Part shown: piece by piece, positions 23,113 to 31,748 of the stretch
How the letters are laid out: every line of letters starts with the position of its first letter
Position numbering within the stretch: the stretch's first letter is position 1
NCBI GenBank assembly: GCA_034509425.1
Contig: JAVTVJ010000661.1
Coordinates: forward strand, 124,001-188,000
Source of the DNA: Eopsaltria australis
Lineage: Eukaryota; Chordata; Aves; Passeriformes; Petroicidae
Direction: 5' to 3'
DNA: 64,000 nucleotides
Made by a program: the position numbers and the translations under genes
Notes under the pieces: model-generated
Told to the model about the DNA's origin: nothing
Database searches by the model: none
The model's input: only the letters and a program-made list of their open reading frames with translations

Positions 23113-24699
23113 CTACCTCACCTCCCTCATCATCTCCTTTCTGAGATCTTTGACCACAGCAGAGACCTGAGCCTGCATTGGGCCACTGATCATACTATCA
23201 TAATTCCTGAGTTTGGTGGCTATGGAGCCCACTGTCTCTCGGTTGTCATCAGCATTAATTGTTGCAATGAAGATGGTGTATTGGGAGGGCCCTAGCTTTG
23301 CCAGATTCCACAACATTTTCCCTGTACACTTGACCTTGTCAGGGTCATTATCATGTTGTCCATCCCTCCCAAAGAGTACCTCCAATATTGCCACCTCCCT
23401 CAGCTGTTGTATTCCCTCCTCAAGGGTCTTCCATGGTCTTCTATGATGATACTCCTGCATTCTCTCCCTGTTGACAAACCTCTCTCTTACACTTATTAAA
23501 AGCCGTTCCCAGAGAGACAGGGGCCCGTCATCTCTTCCAAATACCTGATCAACCCCTGAGTCCTGGGACAAGGGTCCCAGCTGCTTTGCCTCAATACTAT
23601 CCAGCTGCACGCCCATACCCATAAGGTCCCAGACCCGAAGTAACCAGGTTGTAAAAGGCTCACGACCCCGTTGCACAATGTCTTTTCGTAGATTACGGAG
23701 ACTGTCATACCCCAGGGACTCGGTAGTGATTTCAATCCTTGGCCTCCCCACTGGTTGAGAGGGTCCTGCTTCCCCATCATTACTCACTGGCTGCTCTGGT
23801 TTGACCTTAGTCTTCCTCTTTTCCACAGGGGCAACTGCTACTGGCTGTGGCTGCCCCTCTGATCTGACTGGAGCCTGAGCGGTTATAACGTCCCTGGGTT
23901 CCCCTGCTGCCCCATTAGACTCTCCCTCTTTGGGGTAGGGGAAGGGTTTCCCACCAGCTGGGCAAGTGTATTCCTTCAGCACTTGGCCCATCTCGCGTAT
24001 CTCTTTCACCAGGACTCCCACCCAATCCAGGTGGGTTGTTTCTGAGGTGGGTTGTGGGACCAGGTCAGGCTCTGTAGCAGCATCCCTAGTGTCTGGGGCA
24101 ATGTCAGGTTCTGGGATGGTGTCCCTAGTCTCTGGGGCCATGTCAGGTTCTGTGGCAGCATCCCTAGTTTCCGGGGCCAGGTCAGTTTCTGTGGCAGCAT
24201 CCCTAGTCTTTGGGGCCATGTCAGGTTCTGGGGCCTCATACCTATTGTCTGGGGTAGATGTCAGAGTGGCTATCCAAGTCAGACCCCCCTTATCCCTGAA
24301 TGCTAAATAGAGCAGGACTATCAGCAACACCAGCCACTGTATGATATCATTAGCATTTAGAGAAGATTCGAACCCCTCAAAGATTGGCGGGATAGGCCCA
24401 AAGAGCTGGGTGAAGGGTTGTGAGAACATTTCTTTTGGTGTCACTTCCTCGCAGTAAGTACCATTATTAAAGTAACCCTGAAAACATGTCATTAATGTGT
24501 GGTAGCTCTGAATCCACATGCCTGCCTTCCAGAGGAAGTTGAAAATCCATGAATTCCTCACCTTCTTGACCCATGACACAAACTGTATAACAGCCACTGT
24601 AGCCTTAGTTATAGGGCCCATGTTTAGATACGGGGCTGCAAATGGGAGAGAAACAGCTGTGACCACTTGCCATACGAACCGGAATAAGCTAGACCACAT
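23113..24699 (-). CDS. gag: A2 ERVL gag with N-terminal membrane-like segment
   Basis: The frame is 528 codons from ATG 24699 (context CACCATGTGG); an in-frame non-ATG extension reaches 24732. Residues 1-117 are unusual for a gag: aromatic rich, with an NGT sequon at 79-81. Residues about 118-134 (IIQWLVLLIVLLYLAF) look like a membrane span. Residues 158-222 are five tandem 13-residue units of the type EPDMAPETRDAAT. A low-complexity proline/acidic linker follows. From about 325 a helical capsid-like region starts (SLGYDSLRNLRKD), with WERLLISVRERF and LREVAILEVLFG. It probably assembles the capsid; the role of the front part is unknown. No stop or frameshift interrupts it. Confidence 0.8.
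   Translation of the reverse strand: MWSSLFRFVWQVVTAVSLPFAAPYLNMGPITKATVAVIQFVSWVKKVRNSWIFNFLWKAGMWIQSYHTLMTCFQGYFNNGTYCEEVTPKEMFSQPFTQLFGPIPPIFEGFESSLNANDIIQWLVLLIVLLYLAFRDKGGLTWIATLTSTPDNRYEAPEPDMAPKTRDAATETDLAPETRDAATEPDMAPETRDTIPEPDIAPDTRDAATEPDLVPQPTSETTHLDWVGVLVKEIREMGQVLKEYTCPAGGKPFPYPKEGESNGAAGEPRDVITAQAPVRSEGQPQPVAVAPVEKRKTKVKPEQPVSNDGEAGPSQPVGRPRIEITTESLGYDSLRNLRKDIVQRGREPFTTWLLRVWDLMGMGVQLDSIEAKQLGPLSQDSGVDQVFGRDDGPLSLWERLLISVRERFVNRERMQEYHHRRPWKTLEEGIQQLREVAILEVLFGRDGQHDNDPDKVKCTGKMLWNLAKLGPSQYTIFIATINADDNRETVGSIATKLRNYDSMISGPMQAQVSAVVKDLRKEMMREVR
24034..24228 (-). repeat. Five 39-bp tandem repeats inside A2 gag
   Basis: Exactly 195 bp encode five 13-residue units. The first four end in TRDAAT or TRDTIP and the fifth is degenerate. 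The frame is kept across all units, so the array expands or contracts gag without breaking it. Confidence 0.9.
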
Positions 24700-24786
24700 G
24701 GTGCAACCTAATGAGGTTCCTATATCCAGCACACAAAAACTGCGTTACTCAAGAACTGTTATCCTGTTTCCCCTCGATGCCCTCGT

Positions 24787-24805
24787 GCCCCACCGTTGGG
24801 CGCCA
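24787..24805 (-). promoter_or_regulatory. A2 primer binding site
   Basis: On the minus strand TGGCGCCCAACGGTGGGGC lies 5 bases after the 5' LTR. It matches the tRNA-Lys1,2 type site (TGGCGCCCAACGTGGGGC) except for one inserted G. The nearest gag ATG is only about 88 bases further, an unusually short leader. Confidence 0.8.
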
Positions 24806-24810
24806 AAATC

Positions 24811-25739
24811 TGTCCTGGTTTGAAGGACAGGTGTCTGTTAAGGAAGGCAGGAGCCTCCCTTGGAATGGGAAACTGTAACCCCTCTCCCTCTGAATTATTA
24901 TAAATTTGAAATCAAGAGGCTCTCAGGCAAAGATATGGGAATAGGAATAACAGTTCTTTACTACTATCTAAAACAAGGATAACAAATAACAACTATAACG
25001 TTGACCAACAAACAGAACCAGAAACCCAGTGGCAGCCTGCTCGGCTTCAGGCACTTTTCCCTTTGGTGCAGTTCCAGTCACAGCCTGCTAGGGGGCGCTC
25101 TGGGTGTGATGATTCCCCAGTGGCTGCAGGGGGCGCTCTGGGTGTGATGATTCTCGGTGGCTGCAGGGGGCGCTCTGGCATGAGCTCAGGTAGCACACGG
25201 CAATGGCGACTGCCCGAAGCACGGAGGGATGGAGGAGAGCCCTTGCTCCACAGACCCTCGGGAGGGGCAGCTGGTGTCGGTGCCACAGCAGGATCCCCGG
25301 ACACAGGGAGCTGGGATGGTAAGGGGTCTCCACGTGCAGGGAAAAACCCCGCTACAATGTAGCAGAGAAAACTCAGAGTGGGCTGGTGGCAGGCAGGTCG
25401 GCTCCAGATGGGGCAGAGGGCAGAGACTCACAGCAGACAGACCGGCAGCTCCGTGCTGGCTTCTCAGGGGGCTGTGGGTTCAGCAGACAGCAGCTCCGAC
25501 CATCCAGCTCCGAGGGTCCCGAGCAAGAGGGCATGACCTCTCCCCTGCCCTTGCTTTTCAGTCTCTCCAAATCTCGCGTTGTCAGGCCCGGCTTCCATGA
25601 GGGGCAATTCTACCCCACCCTGCCAAGGAGAAAGGCTACAGCCTTGTGCTTTGTTCCTCTTAAGTACCCAGTCATTTGTGTCTTAGCAACCCATGGGTGA
25701 AAAATTCCTGAGGAAAAGAACTAGATCCAACCTTCAACA
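24811..25739 (-). mobile_element. 5' LTR of A2
   Basis: This 929 bp LTR reads TGTCCTGG to TTCAACA on the plus strand. It is nearly identical to the 3' LTR apart from scattered substitutions, a 3-base indel near 24988 and an extra tandem repeat unit at 25085-25178. It should contain the promoter for gag-pol on the minus strand; no clear TATA box was identified. Confidence 0.93.
25085..25178. repeat. Three ~37-bp units with CTCF-like GGGGGCGC cores in the A2 5' LTR
   Basis: GCTAGGGGGCGCTCTGG (25087-25103) and two copies of GGCTGCAGGGGGCGCTCTGG (25122-25141, 25159-25178) recur with a 37 bp period. The core resembles the CTCF consensus AGGGGGCGC. Binding is inferred only. The A2 3' LTR and the A1 LTR have two units, partly mutated. 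Confidence 0.6.
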
Positions 25740-26230
25740 GGCCTGAAGAGAACTTTGTGGACTTTGTGGATAGATTGAAGGAGGCAATGGGAAAACAGGT
25801 AGAGTATCCCAAAATGCAAAAGGAACTATTAAGATCCTTAGCTAAGGAAAATGCAAATGCAGAGTGCAAAAGGGTCCTCAAAGCCTTCCTGCCTGATCCA
25901 AAGCCTACCATCGAGCAGATGGCTGAGGCTTGCGCTGAGGTGATGCCGGACCAACCAGACCCTCCCCTTCAGCGCTCTTTATTTAAAGGACCACAGAGGA
26001 AGACCATAGGTGCTGCTATTACAGCAGACTCTAACAGAGACACTCGTAAATGCTTTAACTGCGGTTCCCCTCACCATTTTGCAAAGAACTGTCCCAAGCC
26101 TCGAAAAACTAACCACCCTTCCAAGCTGATTGCAGGTCCTGGGACACTACCCTGCCCCTGCCTACAACAACACCAGCAGGGAAACGGACACGGGAGCACG
26201 GATCAGCACCGCGCAAAGACAACAAATTGA
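25740..26230 (+). pseudogene. gag: B1 gag, C-terminal part (capsid C-domain, nucleocapsid)
   Basis: Immediately after the A2 insertion the frame resumes the major homology region (EENFVDFVDRL). It continues through the capsid C-domain to one CCHC zinc knuckle CFNCGSPHHFAKNC near 26051-26092, then stops at 26228. Zinc knuckles of this type bind genomic RNA. This piece joins by sequence to 17075-18587; the ERVL insertion sits exactly inside the homology region. Confidence 0.88.
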
Positions 26231-26319
26231 GTGCTGCAGCCACGGATCCAACTGCCATGTCATCTGCGGAACAGTAGGGACAGTGGGAACCAACGGACAA
26301 ACTGGCTACACATCTGGAC

Positions 26320-26977
26320 TTGGTGAGTGTGACTGCACACCACCTCACAAAACCTACATTCCAGCAAATCAAGGTTTCCCTCTGGGGAACCATTGAGACT
26401 CAGACTGACATTTTAGTGATGGGCGACTCGTTGAGAGGGCCACCAGAATTATTTGTGCTACCAGAAATTCACACTGCCTCCCCAGGGGGAAATCTTGACA
26501 TTACAGTCACCTGCACGAGCACTCCCTGGTTCATTGCACAAGAGACTTGGGTAGCACAAGCAATCGTGCTACCTAGAGACTTCTCCCGGTTGGAGCGAAC
26601 ACCAACTGTATGCTTGGCCAAGGTTGTTGGAGCAGACAAACCAACACTTAGTTGCAAATTGACCAATGGAAAGGCCACTGCTCATCTGGATGGGATGATA
26701 GACACAGAAGCGGATGTTACCATCATCTCCAAGGCAGAATGGCCGCCGCAATGGGGTCTGAGGCCTTCAGCGGGGAGAGTTTCTGGTATCGGGGGAACAG
26801 CTCCTTCAATGAGGAGCATGAACAACATCATGATAGAGGGACCTGATGGGTACACTTCGTCCATCAAGCCGTTTGTTGTCCCATCAGGATTCACTCTATG
26901 GGGCAGGGACCTCCTATCACAGTGGGGGACTCGGCTGGAAATTCCACCTCCAGCTCAGAATTTTTAGTCGGGGCCAC
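26320..26977 (+). pseudogene. pro: B1 pro: dUTPase-like segment and protease
   Basis: The frame runs to TAG at 26965, then meets LTR C2. Its first part (GDSLRGPPELFVLPEI and later AQAIVLPR) resembles the dUTPase-like domain placed before protease in betaretroviruses. The protease follows, with the flap-side WGRDLLSQWG near the end. The catalytic triad is altered: 26701-26709 encode D-T-E, where the sister provirus B2 has D-T-G. The enzyme would be inactive even without the downstream insertion. Confidence 0.8.
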
Positions 26978-27600
26978 TGAGGGGCGCACCCCTTTGGCAG
27001 TGGTACAAACTCATAAAAACCTTTTTTCCCCCCGAGAAAACTGTGGAGACCCAAGGACTAGGACCCCCCCTGGGGTGGAGTCCAAAATAGATTGCCCCAG
27101 AGAGAGGTCAGGTTCTAAGGGGGCTGGTCACTCTCTCATCATTTGCCTTGCTTCTTGTCACTCTCCTGCCTATCTCCCCAATTCTGGGAAGACCCCTGTC
27201 ACTCAGCTCATGATTGTATTGTTTGAATCTCCCTCTCCTCCCCTCCTCCTTCCCGGTTGGCCCCTGTCCCTTTGTCCCTCCCTGGTTCCTCCCCAGTGCC
27301 CCTTCGGGATTGGTTGTTACCCTGAGAATAAAGTCTGATGCCCTGCCGAGCACTGGCGTCTTTCGCCCCTGAGCTCAAGCAGCTGACCTCTGTGTTGCTG
27401 TGTGCCTGCTTGCTCCGGGCAAAGGAACGCTCCATTCGCAACAATTCTGGCTCTGTGGACACAGTGTGGCTGCCTATACGGGAGGTGCAGCCTGTGGCTG
27501 GGGACCCAGGTCCTAACTGCAGTGAACCTGGCCAAGGGACACTCGCAGTAACCACCGCTGGGCTGCTGACCAAAACCCTGGTGGTCACCTGGTCAACCCA
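26978..27600 (+). mobile_element. LTR of family C inserted at the B1 pro/pol junction
   Basis: A 623 bp block begins TGAGGGGCG and ends TCAACCCA, with AATAAA at 27327-27332. It aligns with the C LTR at 10526-11194 over the CCC-rich U3, the poly(A) region and the GGGCTGCTGAC stretch. The flanks GGCCAC (26972-26977) and CGCCAT (27601-27606) look like a decayed 6 bp duplication, so the borders are less certain than for other insertions. Confidence 0.75.
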
Positions 27601-27603
27601 CGC

Positions 27604-28617
27604 CATTGGCTACACACCCCCCCAGCCCTAACCTGGAAGACCAATAAGCCGGTAAAGGTGGAACAGTGGCCCCTAACTAAGGAAAAATTAGGCGCCCTCG
27701 AGTCCCTCATGGAGGAGCAACTGTCCAAGGGCAACATCGTCCCATCTGATAGCCCTTGGAACTCCCCTCTCTTTGTAATTTGGAAACCAGGCAAAGACAG
27801 GTGGAGGCTCCTACACAATCTGTGGGAGATAAACAAGGTGATAGAGGAAATGGGTCCCTTGCAGCCAGGCCTACCATCGCCCTCAATGCCCCCCTGTGGA
27901 TGGCCCCTTGCAGTCATTGACATCAAAGACTGTTTTTTCAGTATACCTCTCAACCCCCGCGATGCCCCACGTTTTGCTTTTTCTGTACCTTCTGCCAATC
28001 GAGAGGCACCTATGCGGCGTTACCATTGGCGAGTCCTTCACCAGGGGATGCATAATTACCCAGTCCTGTGCCGGTGGCACGTCACAGGGGTCCTATCACC
28101 CATCCGGAAGGCTTTCCCTAAAGCGAACATCCTTCACTTTATGGATGATGTGTTGGTTTGTGCCCCTCAAAAAGACTATTTGGACTCTACCCTGAAAAAG
28201 ACTGTAGCAGCCATCGAACGCGCCGGAATGGAGATAAACCCTGAGAAGATCCAGCACACCTGCCCTTGGTCGTACCTTGGCATCCGCATCAGCGAAAGGA
28301 CCGTCGCACTCCAGCAGCTCGTCATCCAGGGTTACCCCAAGACTCTGCGGGACCTCCACCAGCTCTGCGGGTCCATCAACTGGGTTCGTCCTCTGCTGGG
28401 GCTGACGATGGGTGACCTCACCCCCTTGTTCCAGCTTTTGAAGGGCGGTGAGGGACTGGATTCACCGAGATCCATCACTGCGGAGGCCAGGGACACCATT
28501 GGTAAGGTGCAGCAGGCGCTTTCCTCCTGGCAAGCGCATCGAACAGCTCCAGACCTGCCTTTCAGGTTTATCATACTAGGACAGGTACCACACCTACATG
28601 GACTAATCTTTCAGTGA
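27604..28617 (+). pseudogene. pol: B1 pol: reverse transcriptase
   Basis: The RT starts with a KPVKVEQWPL region and keeps the fingers and palm, with AVIDIKDCFFSIPL. The active site reads F-M-D-D at 28138-28149 instead of the Y-M-D-D found in B2. The thumb region (LRDLHQLCGSINWVRPLLGL) follows. An in-frame TGA at 28615-28617, where B2 has Trp, ends this piece. Confidence 0.9.
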
Positions 28618-29499
28618 GACGGGAAGTTAAAAGAGTCACTTCCCATTATAGAGTGGATCTTTCTTCTGCACCAACCGTCCAAAAGCATTACAACGCCACA
28701 AGAACTGATGGCTAAATTGATTAAGAGAGCTAGGACAAGGCTCCGCACCCTGGCAGGGTGTGAATTTACATGCATCCATATTCCTTGGCAAATAGAGGAT
28801 TTGGAGGAGTTACTCCAAACTAATGAGCACCTCCAGCTCACCCTCGACAGTTACCCAGGCCAAATTACCAGTCACAAATTAAAGCACCATCTATTTAATA
28901 CTGAATTTAAATTGGCACCCAAATTGCTCCAAAGTAAAACACCATTAAATGCTCTGACAGTTTTTACAGATGGCTCTGGGTCTTCTCATAAGTCAGTACT
29001 GACTTGGAAGGACCCAAGGACTCAGGAGTGGGAATCTGAAGTCCAAGTGGTGGAAGGATCCCCACAAATAACAGAACTGGCGGCTGTTGTCAGAGTATTT
29101 GAGAGGTTCCAGGAACCTCTGAATTTGGTCACTGATTCAGCATATGTGGCTGGGGTAACTGCCCGGGCAGAGCACTCCCTTCTCAAGGAGGTTGCTAACC
29201 CAAAACTCTTTGGGCTGCTCTCGAGGTTAGTGTATCTATTGTCCCACCAAGAGCAACCATTCCATGTCATGCATGTGAGATTGCACACTGATCTCCCTGG
29301 ATTCATTGCCGAAGGGAGCCGCAGGGCGGATGCCCTGGCCATGGCCGTGCAAATGACCAACGTTCCTGACACCCTTGCACAAGCCAAGCTCAGCCACCAG
29401 TTTTTCCATCAAAATGCCCCAGCCCTCAAGCGGATGTCTCACCTCTCCCTTGCGCAGGCTCGGGCAATAGTGGCGACATGCTTGAGCTGTCAAAAATAA
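28618..29499 (+). pseudogene. pol: B1 pol: connection, RNase H and integrase zinc domain
   Basis: The same frame continues after the TGA. RNase H signatures are FTDGSGSSH (near 28966), QITELAAV, TDSAYVAG and SRRADALA, giving the acidic residues expected for the catalytic site. The integrase N-terminal zinc-binding residues follow as H-x3-H (HQFFHQ) and C-x2-C (CLSC). A TAA at 29497-29499 interrupts, in place of a Gln or Arg codon. Confidence 0.88.
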
Positions 29500-30324
29500 C
29501 AAGTTCCCTCCTTAAATCCTGGGGTGAACCCCAGGGGTCTCAACAGCTGCCAAACTTGGCAGATGGATGTCACTCACGTCGTCCAGTTTGGCCAACTTAA
29601 ATTCGTGCATGTATCTGTAGACACCTTTTTGGGAGCAGTCTTTGCCTCAGCCCATACTGGTGAGAAGGCTAAAGATGTAACTAAACATTTGATGATGGCC
29701 TTCTCTATACTGGGAACACCACACGAAATAAAAACTGACAATGGACCTGCCTACACTTCCTCTAAATTTAAGGAGTTCCTCCAACAGTGGGGGGTTAAAC
29801 ACATTACCGGTATATCTCACTCCCCCATAGGTCACACCTATGAACGGACACACCAGAACATCAAAAAGCTCCTTAACCAGCAGCAGGGAGGAACAGAGAA
29901 AAAATCGCCCATTGAGTGCCTCTGTAAGGCTCTTTTTGCTATCAATTTTTTGAACAATTCATTCGTGGAGCCAGTCCCCCCTGTATTCCGGCACTTTTCA
30001 AATGCGGCCCAATCCAAATTAAAAGAACAACCGCCGGTGTTGGTTAAGGACCTAGAAAGCGGACAGGTGAAAGGGCCCTATCTGCTAATTATTTGGGGAA
30101 GGGGGTATGCCTGTGTCTCTACCCCAGCAGGACCTAGGTGGATACCAGCACGTAACATCAAACCCTATCGAGAGGCAAACCCCGAGAACGGTGATACAGA
30201 GAAGCAACAAGAACAGGACAGAGCGGCGTGGAAGAGAAGGCGCCGTAAGGAGGAAGATACAGATCTACCAGAATGCCGAAAAGACAGGAATGAAGACATA
30301 CCGAGACGACGAAACAGTTTTTAA
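29500..30324 (+). pseudogene. pol: B1 pol: integrase core and C-terminus
   Basis: The same frame resumes with NPRGLNSCQTWQMDVTHV, where the Asp is the first catalytic residue. It continues with the second in TDNGPAY and the glutamate in YERTH, one residue shorter than the equivalent region of B2 (GQSIVERTH). The DNA-binding C-terminal domain shows WGRGYACVSTP and GPRWIPAR. A very basic tail ends at TAA 30322. The deletion next to the catalytic Glu would probably damage activity. Confidence 0.88.
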
Positions 30325-30526
30325 ACCCCCCCTGTCTTCTCATAGTTTTCCCTTGGGTGTTTCCCTAGTGTGTTTCCCTAGAACCTAAACCTATCCCTGT
30401 GGGGGGAAGGAGAAGAAAAGAGAAATGATTTCATTAAGTGGTTGTGTTCTGATATTGGTCAGCACCCTAATTTATGTTCATTTTTCCTTAAGGAAAGTCA
30501 CCCTGAACCCCCGGAGAGCCCTGAAG

Positions 30527-31740
30527 ATGACACCAACCCACTTCTTCTTTCTGTGGTTGCTAGCCACTGCCTTCTCTGGAGTGTCACCATGGCTCGTCCA
30601 ACAGCCAAAGGAAAACGTGTGGGTGACTCTGGTGAAAGTATTAGAACAAGACAGCATGTGCCTCAGCCTGGATAGTGCGTCTAACCCCATGTCCACGTGC
30701 CTGGTCGGGATTCCTTGGGACTCCAAAGAGTTCAAGATCATAGGTAGGGGAACCCACCCAGCCCATAGTTGGGATAAATGGATGAGGACCCTTCCCCATG
30801 CAAACACGGAACCCCAAGAGTTGCACTTGTTGGGGTTGGCCAAACCACACTATTGCACTCATTTTAACCCCGTATATAATTGGCATGATTCCTCGTCTTG
30901 AAAAAGAGGTCCGTACAAGGATGTCTCACCGATTTATAAAGGGTCTTACTCAGATTCCCTGTGGTGTAATGACACCAAAATAACATGGTCCAACTCCATT
31001 AAAGATCCCAGGGTACTCCCTAATGGGGTATTCCTCATTTGTGGAGACCGAGTATGTGCCAGAATACCTTCTCATCTTAAAGGGGGTCCTTGCACTCTTG
31101 GTAAACTTACCCTGCTAGCACCAGACAAAAACCAAATTTTGAATTGGCAGAACAAATCCCAATTGGCGCGACAGAAAAGACAAATTGAAGATTTGGACCC
31201 AAATTGCAACAGCGAAGTCGTCGATTGGTCGTTTTCAAAAAGGGTAGCTGCCTCTATTTTTGTGCCCTGGGCGGCTGCAGGAAAAGCCCTCGGTGAGCTT
31301 TCTCACCTCGAGTGCTGGCTGGGTAAGCAGGCCAACTTGACATCAAGTGCCTTGACCTAACTCCTAGAAGACGAGAAGGCCACCAGGCACGCAATGCTCC
31401 AAAACCGAGTAGCTATTGATTTCCTTTTACTGACCCACAGACATGGCTGTGAAGAGTTTGAAGGCATATGTTGCTTGAACTTATCCTCCAACAGCCAGAG
31501 CATCCACAAGACTCTCCAGCAAATGAAAGAGCAACTTCACCAGCTGAAAACAGAAGGCACGGACTGGCTAAAAAACTTAATGGACCAGTGGGGAATCTCA
31601 GGGTGGGAAGCCAGAGTCCCAGAATCCTCTGCTCGATCTTATGGGTTTTATTGACAATTTTCATTGTCTTATGTGTTCTCACTTGTTTTAAAAGCCTTTT
31701 GTTGTCTTTAATCCAATGGGCCTTCTTTAAGAAAAAAGAA
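30527..31740 (+). pseudogene. env: B1 env: surface and transmembrane subunits
   Basis: A signal-peptide-like start MTPTHFFFLWLLATAF at 30527 leads a short surface-subunit piece that stops at 30899. An in-frame extension reaches 30425. The transmembrane subunit lies at about 31139-31654. It has an RQKR cleavage-type motif, then a hydrophobic VAASIFVPWAAA stretch and a CX6CC motif (CEEFEGICC). A TAA at 31358 interrupts it. The membrane anchor (LLTIFIVLCVLTCF) is in another frame after a shift near 31600. The envelope gene is therefore dead. Confidence 0.85.
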
Positions 31741-31748
31741 GGGGGAGA
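31732..31748 (+). promoter_or_regulatory. B1 polypurine tract
   Basis: An uninterrupted purine run AAAAAAGAAGGGGGAGA ends one base before the 3' LTR (TGTGGCGG), the expected plus-strand primer site. Confidence 0.9.

Larger units (their letters stand above)
18588..25739 (-). mobile_element. Complete ERVL-type provirus A2
   Basis: This 7152 bp provirus has both LTRs, a primer binding site, gag, protease-pol and a polypurine-like tract, and no env. It is flanked by GGCCT at 18583-18587 and 25740-25744, a perfect 5 bp duplication, and lies antisense to its host provirus B1. The two LTRs differ by only a few substitutions and small indels in the parts I compared, plus one repeat-unit difference. 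That makes it one of the younger insertions. Pol is open except for one stop; gag is open for 528 codons. Confidence 0.96.
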
